This document shows, one piece after another, positions 12,519-23,750 of a DNA stretch of 64,000 nucleotides. Each line of letters begins with the position of its first letter. Within the stretch, counting starts at the first letter, position 1. The notes below the pieces were generated by a model, which worked only from the letters and a program-made list of their open reading frames with translations, was not told the origin of the DNA and made no database searches. Origin of the DNA: Russula earlei (taxonomy: Eukaryota > Basidiomycota > Agaricomycetes > Russulales > Russulaceae); contig JAGFNK010000014.1 in the NCBI GenBank assembly GCA_025769875.1, positions 228,432 to 292,431 on the forward strand. Direction: 5' to 3'. The translations under genes and the position numbers were made by a program.

Positions 12519-13097
12519 GAAAAGGAGAGGAAGGGTTGTTGTTTGCCTTGCGTGTGTGATTCAATATATATCTCCATCAAATCGACCGTGTGCTGAGTGC
12601 GTCGCTTCTTTCTTCTGCCGGTGGCGGGATTTCATGTACGTTGTCTCTTTTTACGGGGCTCTAAAGCCCCAGGAACTAGCAAAATAAAATCCTTTCCAGG
12701 ACAGTTGAAACATGTAAACGGGTCTCGTTCATCTCAGTTCACATTCAATCTCAATCTGTAAGAAAGTATGAAGCTCGAACTCAGGGGTGACGGCACTAGG
12801 GTCGTGGTTCCGGGGCGCTTCGTCTCGGCTTTATCAAGGTACAGGACGCTGTGAAATGAAACCGGTGGGGGGAGTTAACGCGGCTCGAAAGAGCTAATGC
12901 AGACGTTTTTGAGAGGATTGGGACTGGGTACACGGAGAATAAAGGTCTATCATATTGGAAATGGGAAGGAGGGTAACGTACCACGGCAGAAACGGGTGGA
13001 CACGGAAGCGCTTCACATGTCCGAGTCCGAAACGTTTACGACTACAATTTAATCTATTCTCTCTTTGTGCACCGTCGACGCTGGACATAAGACCAGA
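12519..13097. promoter_or_regulatory. shared divergent promoter of the two ArAE paralogues
   Basis: This 579-bp spacer lies between two start codons that point away from each other, so it must contain both promoters. No TATA box or repeated operator was recognised with confidence. Confidence 0.45.
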
Positions 13098-16000
13098 ATG
13101 TCCAAGCCCAAGCCTGACTCTTCATCGTCCCGACCAAGCACGTCAGCCACCGCAACCGGCGAGAAGACGCCAAGCCCCACCGTCCGAGTCTCTCTTCTTC
13201 AAAGGCTCGTGCACGCCATCTGGGAATTCATACGACCTCAGCCGTGGGTGATCAACAATATCCGCCAGAGAAAGTCACAACGCATTCTCTTCCGGTCATG
13301 GCTCGTAGCATGGGCGACATTGATCCTTATATTACCCAACAGTTCCCTCAAGACAATCGGCAATCTGTGTGTGCATCTTACCTCCTTCGTATGCTTTCCC
13401 CCGCATTGACAGAAGTGGCACATTCGTTCTAGCGCTTATTTCGGGATGCTTTTGTCTTTGTTCATCCCTCCTGGGTACCCGGTGCAGATTAACCTCATCG
13501 TTTGTGTCTTTATGCCAGACCTTGAAGTCACCTATTCAGCCTTTTTTGAATACAGGTCATCGTCCAATCGTTGCTGGGAATACTGGTAGGATGGGGCATT
13601 GGATTAGCCGGAATGAAAGCATCTCTTTCTGTGCGTTCTCATCTTGTCGATGAGACGACCTTGCAAAAGGCCGTCAATAAGTCAGTCTCTTCACGAGTCA
13701 TCGTGTAGCGCTTTTCCCAGTACTGATCCCAAACGCAGCTTTCAAGGCTCTGTAAACCCGGATCAAGTGTATAAACTCGTAGTCTTTCAAGGTGACTTCC
13801 TAGACGCCAAGTCAGTCCATGATCCCAACTGCGTGCCATACTCTCTGACGTCGACGTCTCGTTAGGGCCTCAGTCATATATGGAGTTTTTTTGTGCTTTG
13901 GTGTCACGATATTCGCCTTGGTACGCGCATACAGCCCGTCATTTATCTTCTTCTCCATCTTTGGTACCATCGCCATCGATATTGTCTGCGTATGTGGCCA
14001 CGTCCCGCTCAATGGGTATTCATCTCATATCTTCCGCTTAGTCTATCGGTCCTCTCTACCCTTTCTCAAACTACAGAATCCTCAACAGTCTGCTTCTCTC
14101 GGTATCTACCTATAGCGCCATCGCAATCGTGTGCTGTTTGGCTCTCTTTCCCGAGTCTGTGAACCACGCATACCTTGGCCTCATTTCAACAATTCTCGGT
14201 AAGGTCAAGGCAGTGCTTGCGTCGCAAGACTGTTTGCTATCTTCTCAAATCGGAGACGTCAGTCCACAATCTCCGAAATTGAAAGAGCTCTTGGGGACGC
14301 GCGTCGTCATAATGACGATGTACCAATCTCGTAACTTTTCATCTTATAGTCTTAGGCTACTGTTCACGTCATAGCTCTTCAGTGGTGGGATTGAGAGTTC
14401 ACCTTCAAAGCGAGTTCAACATCGGCCGCTGGAGCGGCGATGATGCACTCAACCTCGCAGACCCCATCCTTGCCGTTGTCGCGCGAATTAGTACGCATTA
14501 CTAACCTATCTTTCACACTCTGTCCTAATTGTCATGCAGATGGATTGTTAAGCTTCTCCAAGCACCTCCGCGACCTACCCTCCCCACCCGAGGCGTTCTC
14601 TTACGTCCCTGCACCTGCAACTGTTTCCTCTGACACTCATCTTCTGCACCACGTCTTCTACCCAAACTTATCCCGCGAGTCCGCCCTGAAACTCACACTT
14701 ACCGAGGTCTTCCCACACGTTCGTGATGCAACAGCCGATCTCCGCACCGCCACTATTGAAGGAGTGGCAGCCGTCCAGGGGTTACTTACCGCAATCAACG
14801 ATGACCGGCTCTTTTCGCGCTCTGGACCCACTGCCCCGCTAGAAGAACGGCTTGATGCAGCCGCCGACAAGCTTCGTGCGGCCTTGGATGATTTCAAGGA
14901 GCGCGGCGCCCATGCAATACTCAGAGCCTATGGGCACAAACCCAATGCAGACATGCCTCTTAGGGGACTTTATCTTGGGTATGTGTTCAGCTCAACGACG
15001 GTCATAATTGGAGAGGTGGTGCTCTCCCTCGTCAAAACGGTGGCCGAGACAAGCGCACGTACGGCGAAAGGTCCGTCCTTGGGCGCCTTCAAGTCTAAGG
15101 CATGTGGTGCATGCGCTATTCAAGGGGCGCCGAAGGAGCGAAGAGCAAGCCTTCGGTGAGGAGGACAGGAACGACCCCTATTCGGATGAAGATGACACTC
15201 TGGAAGGACAACATCGTGAGAAGCTCTCTGGATTGTCGATCGATAATGTCATCACTGATTTGTATGTCGAGTTCAGGTTTGGATCCGGATAGTCATCCGC
15301 CGACAAACCCGCTTCAGAAGTTCATGGATCTACTGCATGATTTTTTCCGGTGGACAAAGACAGCTGAAGCTGTGGTGGGTCCTACAATCTCACCATTTCA
15401 TATTCAATATGTTGACACGATGGTTGGAAGTTTGTCTTCCGATACGTTCTCCTCAGTATTCTGCTTTGGCTCCCCGGGGTGTTTAAGAATAGTGCTCGTA
15501 TGTGATATTCGGCGCGTCCCATGTTTGGTGATTGACAGATAGTAGATTTCTTTTACATCAACAAGGGCATTTGGTGAGCTGCTTCTGTTTGGCTCACCGA
15601 GTATCTGCTCACTTGGTGTGCACAAGGTCTCTGATTATGGCTCAGACTATACTATCAGTCTACGCGGGCGATCAGATATACAAGTTAGTAGCCCCGGTCT
15701 CTGCGTCCCGCTAAGTTTCCCGTCCTTAGTTGCATTGACGTAGCTACGTGATCCGAATTGGGGGCACGTTCGTAGGATTGATAGTAGCCTTGCTCATCTG
15801 GTATATCGGTAGGCATCCTGCACTCAACTGCTGCGTAATTTTGTTCATCAGGAATTCAGGCAATGGTAGGGGAGATGGTAACCCATACGGGCTTGCCGCC
15901 AGTTACGCGGTGATCATACTCCCTGTTATGTTCGTGAGGCTGTTCGCTCCGCCGAAGTATTTGACGGGTGTGATCCTAGGCGCGGTTCGTACTGGGTACT

Positions 16001-17205
16001 TCTTGGTCTGTGCGGGACTCACTCGATTTTAGGCCACATCCTCGCTGATCATAGGTTACTCATGGATCGATGGTCACCTACCTGTAATCTCAAATCCTGG
16101 TCATGGATGGGATGCCGCGTGGCGTCGATGGACCCTCGTTATGATTGGTATGCGACCCTGCTTTCTCTTCGTTCTCCTTGTTGATCGGCACACCCCAGGC
16201 TGCGGTGCTTCCTTCATCATAATGATGCTCCCACCCAAGTCCGGACGCAAAGCCGTTCGACTGCGCGCAGCCTCTTCGATTGATGCCCTTGGCCACGTCT
16301 ATACTTCTCTTATGTCCGCATGGATCATGGAGTGTGACACGGGAAAGGATGTTCCGTTTACATCAACGAACTGGGTTAAGAGGTTCAGAGGAAGGCTTAT
16401 CGCCGTCACGCTCCAAATCCTGGCGGGCAAGGAGCAAATGCGGCTCGCATCCTGGGAAGGGGGAATTCGTGGGCGTTGGGCGGAGGAGGAGTATGTCAAA
16501 TTGACGGAGGTCCAAGAGGAGATCGTCGCAGTACTGGCTCAGGTGGGTAAGATCGAGCGAGCGTCAGACGATAAGCTGATCGCGTTGCCTTCTCCTACAG
16601 CTTGGAGGTGCACTTTGGAAGCTTGATACCAAGTGGCGATTATCGCTCTTGCATCACACGAGAGTAGTCGACCCGAATTTCGTACGCGGTTCTCTTTTCG
16701 TTTTCATCGCCGATGCCTCATTCTTCTCGAGATTTCGGACATTGTATCCGTTTTTACATCGGTCTCGCAGTCGCTGAAGACGGGAGAGCCCATGCACACC
16801 ATACTTCCTCAAACGCTGTTGGATCGCCTACTCCTCCACCATCGGGTTGAGGTATCTGTTACTGAACTAGACGGCGGTAACGAAATTGGGCCTGAGGAGA
16901 TGCAGTCAATTGACCATATGTTCTACACCTCGGCAGTCGTCGCTGTTTACCAGTTGATGCAGGTGCGTTCTCGAAGGGATACGATACGATGTCGTTGTTA
17001 ATAGTCTGCCTGTGTATAGTGCTTGGACGAACTTCATGCTATCACCCGCCGCCTTTGCGGGGAGGTGCCTTTCCGCGGTTTCGAGCGATGGATGCACAAG
17101 CACCAGTCGCGGCGAGGGACTGCCCTAAACACCCTCTCACGAACGGTCACCGTTTCCGAGAGAGAACAAGTGGTTGTGGGTGAAAAGAGTGGAGAAGGAG
17201 CTTAA
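13098..17205 (+). CDS. ArAE/DUF2421 membrane protein, copy B (one extra base)
   Basis: Paralogue of the minus-strand gene at 8352-12518, with the same exon order and closely matching blocks: RILFRSWLVAWATLILILP, LLGILVGWGIGLAGMKASL, NPDQVYKLVVFQGDFLDAK, FGTIAIDIVC, LDPDSHPPTNPLQKF, YAGDQIYK, GDGNPYGLAASYAVIILPVM, KTGEPMHTILPQTLLDRL and LDELHAITRRLCGEVPF. Most exons splice cleanly; for example the acceptor at about 13432 and the intron 15216-15276 repair two apparent breaks. One break remains: an extra A at about 15061, between TSAR and RRKVRPWAPSSLRHVVHA, where the paralogue has exactly the same spacing without it. It is either an assembly insertion or the start of pseudogenisation. Predicted to be a transporter-like integral membrane protein; the substrate is unknown. 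Confidence 0.8.
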
Positions 17206-18452
17206 GGACGTCTGCTCTCGGGGTCCATTGCGTGCCCCGGGACGGTTCAGGTTACTGTAACACCGTCACTGGAAGCAGACGGACTGGCAAGTAGTGCTCA
17301 CCGCAAACATGTCGGCGAATCGGCTCGCTCGCTGTAGAACGTTCGTCGCCCCGATGCAGTGTACTACTCAGACTACTACGACCCGGATATCGCCTGGCGC
17401 ACAACCGAATAGATTCACGGATTATTACATGTCGCGTTGCGTGTCACGCCGACACAGCGATGTGCGCCCCTAAGTGGTCACGTTCCTCCGGAAGGCATTT
17501 GTCTTTAAAAACCTCGCCAGATTATGCTGGCGAAAGGCCATCATGATGACATCGTGATTGGCAAGGGAGAACCCCGAGCTACGCTGCCGATCCCGGATTG
17601 GATTGGATTGCTCCTGGGCCTTGACGTAGGGTCCTTCGTCTTTGACCTGAACATGACGTGGAGCGGGAAACCGAGCGGAGCGGACATGCGACCCGTTGGT
17701 CAGGTCTGTACCTGTACAATAAGGGGCCCCTGCTTGCACTGCCGGTGGCAAAAACGCCCCCGAGCGAAAAACAAAGAAAAAGGCGTGTCTGCCTGATGAT
17801 GAGAACGAATCGCGTCCGGACCGAATCGGCGATGCATTTTTTTTTTTTTTTTTTTTTTTTTGGGGAGTGTTGTGGACGGACGTTCGGAGGCGGGGGGGGG
17901 GGGACCGTTTCGGAGTTGGGCACGACCGCGCGCTCCGAGCGACTTGTACCAGCCCGATGAGCTCGACGTCCCCCCCCCCCCCCCCAACAGCACAAGTATG
18001 CCCGGTCCAGGGTACTATTGTAACCGCGACTACCGTACCGTTCGAATTGTAGATCGAAGGCCATAGTCCGCATGATTTGTAACTGTGGGGGGGGGGGGGG
18101 GAGAAGGACGGTCACACTCTGACGCGCAAAACCAAGGACCGAAGAGGTTAGTCAGAATGGCTTGCCTTGCCAGTCGTGTGAAGGCCCGAGAGCGACCTGT
18201 CAGATTGTTAGATAGGAAGGCACCATTCATCCACCCGGGTGGCAAACTTTGAAGCGCGGTTTCCCGTTTGCAAAGAACACTCCCGTAGTCTCTGCTTACA
18301 GGCTCGGCCAGCCGTCGGACAGGAAACGGCAGTTGATCATATTTTGGTTCCGACAACCTACATATTTGGTCCTACGAGACAAAAAAACTCCGGGATGGTG
18401 GGTTGATCACACACGCTTGAACCAACATTCGTGTGTTTGCGTTTGACGCCAT
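17206..18452. other. convergent intergenic region with long homopolymers
   Basis: This 1.25 kb region lies between the 3' ends of ArAE copy B and the carboxypeptidase-like gene. Apart from the homopolymer cluster listed separately, nothing is recognised. The open frames here are created by the runs themselves. Confidence 0.5.
17837..18101. repeat. cluster of T25, G12, C16 and G15 homopolymers
   Basis: Four long single-base runs sit within 265 bp: T at 17837-17861, G at 17892-17903, C at 17970-17985 and G at 18087-18101. They lie between convergent genes. Their exact lengths are likely to vary or to be uncertain in the assembly. Confidence 0.9.
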
Positions 18453-20567
18453 TCAACGGCATTCCTTATCCGCAATAAAATTAGCTATGTATTCGATCAT
18501 CTTCGCTGTCTCTTCCCCGACTGGTCGTATCCATTGCTCTGGGAGGGCATAGCCGTACTAGAAGAAAAAAAGGAAGACTGTGTCGATGATTTACCGTAAC
18601 TTGGGAGCGGAACCAAAACGCACGGTACCGGTGTCGCGCAGATGGGCAGCGAAGGAATACTTGACACCCATCTTTTTGTACAACCAATCAACGATGTTCC
18701 CGGAAGCCCTTGAGATGGACGTGCTACTTCAGAGGCGTCGCATGCGCGAGAAGATTCAGACATTAGACTGACCGATATAGCGTCGAACACAACGCTCCCG
18801 TCTGGGAATGGCCAAGCGTTGACCAAACCATCACTCGCACGGAAGGAAAGAGGAGCGGCTCACGGTGAACAGCGTGCCATGAGACTTTTTGATTGCGTGC
18901 GCAGCGCCCGAAATGGCTTCCAGCTGATCTTCGGCATCTTTTGGACTTCTCTTGCATGAATAAGAAAACGGCGTGGACACTGCCCACATGAGTCGGGAAT
19001 ACGAGCCATCGTCGAGCGGCACATACGCATTTGCCCGTAGCTTCGCAGATCCAGGAATCCTTTCAGGCGTGGCAGACGCGAGAAATAATTGTCCATATTG
19101 TTGACTTCGGGAGCTTGGAAGGGCCGGGTTCCAGGATACCAATATGAGCAGGGGTCCTCCGGACGTGGCGCGCGCTTCCACTTATATCCCTTGTCTTTCG
19201 CATCAGATTGTGGGAACGCGTAGGCCGTGAATGAGAAAACCCACCCAATTCCTACAATTGGCGACTTTGTGTGCAGGACCTTCACAAGTACGTTGGGGCG
19301 ATTTACGTACCTGTTCATATCCACGCCGACACAACGGGCATCAGGTCCGAGCTGCAAGCGATTTTTGTACCTGTCGGTGGTGTTGGGGAAAGATAAGAGA
19401 TAACAAAAACGCGAGAGACTGACCAAAACCGGTCTCTTTCCCAGGTGTATACGTATCCATCCGGGTTCGGAACGGGAACGATGTAAAAGCTCTGTGCTCC
19501 CCCCACTCCTGATAAGCGTCCGCACTCTTTTTTTTGAAATTTCACACGCTTACATGCCGCTCAAGCAGACGCGCGAGAGAATACGCCTCGGAACGGTCAG
19601 CGAGGAGGGCGTGTGCGACATACAACGCCGAAGCAGAGGCAACCCACTAGCATGGGGGGTGGAAAAGAGAATCGAAGCGTGGCATACGTGCCCGAGGACT
19701 AAAGGAGGGAGACTGACCTCGCGAGCGTGCTGAGCGCCCGTGACGAGGAACCCGCACCGCGTGACAGGGGGGCTAGTGCGGTCCTTCCTTTTACCGCCAA
19801 GCACGACCTGCAAATTCGGGTCGTGTGACCGCTCGTTCTCGTGGTCCAGACCGTCGGAGGAGGTGGAGGAAGGAGCGCCGCCGCCTGCGGGGGCGTCGGC
19901 CGCGTCCGCCACGATCTCGAGCGCGAACATCTCCCTCCCTTCGCCGCTGTGGCCCAGGGGCACGATGGAGAGCTGTCGCGGGTACGCGGCTGCCAGATCG
20001 CGCGCGAAGCTCTCGATCTCGTCGAGGGTATGGTATCGCTCGTGGAATGTGGCGTTGGAGAGCGACCGGACGTCCCAGCTCGTCCTCGTCCCCGCGGCGG
20101 CGGCAATGGGCAAGGTCGCGTGCTTGCGTTTGGCAGGGTCATCGTCATGGCGGTTATGCGACCTCTCGCACGAGGTGGACGTCCCCGTCTCCATCCCCTC
20201 CCTGTCGATCATGATGCGGTGGCTGGTGCTTGCGGGGAGGGGGAAGGGCAAGAGCCCAAGCTCTGCCTCGGCGATAGCACGGCGCGGGAAGTAGACGTCG
20301 ATGTGAGAATGGTTCATCTGCCACAGATCCCATTCACGCAGCTGTTAAAAGGAGGAGAGAAAGCAGATTCATAGGTGTGCTGTACGATTCCCCTCGTCGA
20401 CGGCGTGATGAGACACCCCGACGCACCTCGGCCCATGAAAGTAAACCTTCTGTCTCGTTTGTCGAGGTTGGGGAGAAGCGGTACAGGATTCCGCCGTTGT
20501 CATGGTCGAACGGGGCGGCCCGGGAGAAAAGGGTGAAGGCGAGGACGAATAACAATGAGAGGAACAT
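18453..20567 (-). CDS. ECM14-like M14 metallocarboxypeptidase homologue, probably catalytically dead
   Basis: Secreted M14-fold protein of 496 aa encoded by 11 exons: 20427-20567, 19718-20341, 19554-19646, 19424-19491, 19311-19370, 19245-19251, 19027-19189, 18864-18979, 18773-18801, 18624-18708 and 18453-18557; total 1491 nt, fully in frame. A signal peptide (MFLSLLFVLAFTLFSRAAP) and a propeptide precede the peptidase domain. Two zinc ligands are present in GAQHARE, and the carboxylate-binding NRNW is partly encoded by a 7-nt micro-exon. The tyrosine of STLYRASG and the block VKYSF are also kept. However, the third zinc ligand is Arg (LDLRSYGQ instead of LxxHSYxQ, codon 19043-19045), and the catalytic Glu position before LRDTG is His (AAHLRDTG). 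Known for the family: yeast Ecm14 is an inactive pseudopeptidase. I infer a non-catalytic cell-wall or secretory role. Confidence 0.88.
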
Positions 20568-21114
20568 CGGTGCATGCGAGTCCCAAACGCAAAAACAAGC
20601 GATAAGAGCAAGAGTCAATTATATAGCGTCGACGATTCGTTTGGGCACCCCCCGTTCTCCAAATTTGAAAATAAATAAAAACAGCTTACTTGTAACGCCA
20701 CCAAAATTAAAATTATTATCTGACAATGGAAGGAAAGAAGAGGGGTGCACACTGTGTCAAAAAAAAAAAAAAAAAAGATTCCTATTAGTGTCTACTTTAA
20801 CCAGAACAGTGAAGCACCAGCTAAATTTGTGGTGTGTCTACATATTTCGACCGATTGCCTGGTGGCCTTTATCACGGTAAATGACTGTATGACATGACGT
20901 GAAGATTATATAGGTGCAACAGAGACAGACGGAAACCCATTCGTCCCTTACCAATCCCCGTGTGTAGTGAGCGGTGATGACATGTAAAAACAATGATCAG
21001 CATGAGTATGGGCTACATCAATATTACAAGATCCCGATGAGTATTGGAAGGGGAAAAAGTCAATCATCAGATGACAAGTGAGTGGACAGACATAGGTTGT
21101 CCTCTCCAACGGGC
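20568..21114. other. intergenic, carboxypeptidase promoter and ATG13 3' flank
   Basis: This 547-bp stretch lies upstream of the carboxypeptidase-like gene and downstream of ATG13. It contains an A19 run at 20759-20777. No coding feature is recognised. Confidence 0.5.
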
Positions 21115-23529
21115 TCACTGGCCCATGCTCTGCCGTCGCTCATCCAGCTCCAATTTGCCGATGACTTCCTCAGAGGTGATGCTGTCCGTGCGTGAACCAG
21201 GCCTTGGCCGCGACACGAGGCTCTGCATGTGCGCACGCGCGGCGCTCTCTCGCGAGTTCTGATTTGCACTGGCGCTTTCGCTCCCGCTCACCTCTTCCGT
21301 GATCTCGCTGATTCGTTCCACGCGGCGCCCGGGAGAGCCCAGGTTCCGATATTCCCCGTCGCGGAGACCTGGTCCTGGACTTGACTGTGCCCGCTCGCGG
21401 CGTCGTGGACCGCCAAGCATCTCGAGCGACGCCACAAAGGTCGCGTTCATGCGACGCAGATGGTCATCAACCGCGTCCTCGCTTGTGAGAAGAGGGCCCG
21501 TGGCGGCGAGTCCTAGCCCCAGCCCAAGTGCATTGCCCGAGTCTGGGCTATCGCGTGCATAGGTGGCCGCGGTTGGACTGGAGGACCGCGACGGTCGCGC
21601 TGACCGATCGGGTACTTGACCGGTGAGTACCGGATCGGGATTCTGCGCGCGATACTGGCGACTTAATGGCTTGGGCTGGCTTGCGTCGTTCACAAACGCA
21701 GATAGATCGTCCTCGTCCGGATTCGTGCTAAACAAGATTGGGCTCTAACTCGTCATCAGCGACGGAATCACGAGCGGAGGAGGGAAAGCTCACCCCGCCC
21801 TTGTCGCTCTCTCTCTCCTTCTTTTCTCCACTTCCAGTGCTCCCCTCACTAGCCCCACCGAGCGAATCTTTGTACCGATGACCGAAGCTACTCGAGTAAC
21901 GCTTACGGGCATCACCCCCACCGCCTCCGATGCTGCCACTTCCGCCACCATCAGCGGAATTCAAGGACCGCTTGTCGCCAAGGCTTCCAGGCTGGAACGG
22001 AGGAGAGGGTTTCAACGGGGCGATTGGGGAAGATGACAACCGACCATGGCCGCCAGGCGACGGTGGTACTCGGGGTGAACTAGAGACAGCAGGAGGTCCG
22101 GGGCCGCGGGAGGGCAGGGGCGAAGCTTGTCTTAAAGAGGGTGATGGAGAATGTAGTGAAGGCGAACCAGAAGAGAGGGTCGAGGCCTTGAACGGATTGA
22201 GTGGATTTAGCTGAGGGCGACGGATGGGCAGCGGCCCGGGAAGAGATGGAAGATCCTACGCGAAATGGACGATAAGGATAAGCAAGGCGGCAATCACCCG
22301 TGAAAGGAAAACGTACTGAACCCATGCTTTCCCTACGTAGTCTCGTATTCGGTGTAGGGAAAACGGGTACCTCCAGACGCGATGAAAGGGAGGAGTGGCT
22401 CGAGACGCCACCCGAATCTGAAGCCATTCCAGCCCGACTGCCTTGTAGTGGTGGTGGAAGGCGTGCGCTTGAAGTCGGGAACGAGGTGGTGCGAGCGTGT
22501 TGAGAAGGCTGAGCGGACGGTCGGGCGATGCGATCGGCTGAGGGAGCGGATGATGGTGGAGAGGCGGGCAGAGAGGTCCTTAACGGCAGGCTCCCGGGGG
22601 AACTTGAGAGGGACTCTCGCTGCTGATTTCTGACAAGAGTCGGCGTGAAATCAGCTCCCTCGTCGAGAGAGAAGAAGCGGGACGAAAGGAGGGATTCCAG
22701 TTCGTCCAAATGGAAGTTGGGACTGGTGAGGTAGCGGACGGATAGAGTAATATTCCCATATGGATGAGGGACCGACGGGAACGTGTGTGACTCGGTGACA
22801 AAGGGAGGGGCTTGCGCTGCCGGGGGCACGTCTGAGCCACGAGGCTGATATGAGGATGTACGTGTCGAGGAGGGCGGGTAAGAACATGCTTACCGAATCC
22901 GAGGACACCGTCCAGGTCTCGCACGTTGCGCACGCGTAGCTCGATGTTCAAGTTGGCATTGCGGTTGGAGGGCACAGCGCCGCGACGGCGCAATCGTTTG
23001 TGCAGCTTCCACGTCGGAAGGACGCGCAAGAGCGAGTAGATGCTCCTGAAAAGTCCGATGCCATGCTTGTAAACGGTGGAGAGGCCAAGGTCGGCGTCAC
23101 CGGCGCTCCCGTCCGGCCGGGGCGAGAACTGAACGGACCAGGATTCGAGAAGGATGAATTGAGGGATGGGTTCTATGCGGAGGCGGGACGAATCCGCGCC
23201 CTTGCAAACGAGGACTTGATTCGGGGAGAGATCGGGGACAGACAAGAGGACTTGGAGCTCGAACGGCAAAGGGCTCGGGGTGGCGGAAAGGGAACGATAG
23301 GGTCTCAGATTTTCTTTGAAGGTTTCTGCGTCGGGAGTTTCGAGGTTGAACTGGATACAGCTATGGTGAATGTGAGAGCGAGAGAGCGACGAGAGCGAAG
23401 ACGAACCCATTTGTCGACCTTGGCCTGAGGGTTAGGTTCCGCGGTGGCTCTAGAAGCGTGAACTACGGACGCGAGTTTGGTATAGTACCTATAAGCAATC
23501 TGGTCTGCCTTTGAAGCTTCATAGGACAT
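21115..23529 (-). CDS. ATG13: autophagy protein ATG13
   Basis: Regulatory subunit of the Atg1 kinase complex that starts autophagosome formation; its phosphorylation by TOR controls the complex. The N-terminal HORMA-type domain is evident from KADQIAYRYYTKLASVVHAS, ending KVDKW. After a short intron it continues FNLETPDAETF, LQVLLSVPDLSPNQVLV, RFILLE-like LLESWSVQFSPRP, STVYKHGIGLFRSIYSLLRV, ELRVRNV, and HTFPSVPHPYGNITLSV. The rest is a long disordered Ser/Pro-rich region containing LNPFKASTLSSGSPSLHSP, KRYSSSFGHRYKDSLG and a C-terminal exon with DEDDLSAFV, the usual Atg17/Atg1-interacting part. The last intron (GTGAGC..TTTAG, about 62 nt) joins DKGG to TNPDEDD in phase. No frame break found. 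Confidence 0.92.
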
Positions 23530-23750
23530 GGCAATACGATGGGAGGGCCTGCGGCGAGACTGGGTATATTATGCTGGGGAGAACATTAGGTCGACTTGTA
23601 CAGATGATGATCAGTCGGGGTGTGGATAGCACTGAACACTGAGACGGTTTCGTTTCACGCGGCGGTGCGGTGCGGTGAGCGTCTCTGACTGCCTTTTACG
23701 GAGCGGCTTGGCTTGATTGGGCAGAATACCCTATCTTACAACATGATGAT

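Noticed and set aside
13380..13450. Apparent frameshift near the start of ArAE copy B
   Set aside because: Using the acceptor TTCTAG at about 13432 restores the frame and gives exactly the same spacing to the PP motif as in copy A.
15216..15276. Apparent second frameshift in ArAE copy B
   Set aside because: A canonical 61-nt intron (GTGAGA..TTCAG) joins LEGQH to RLDPDSHPP in frame.
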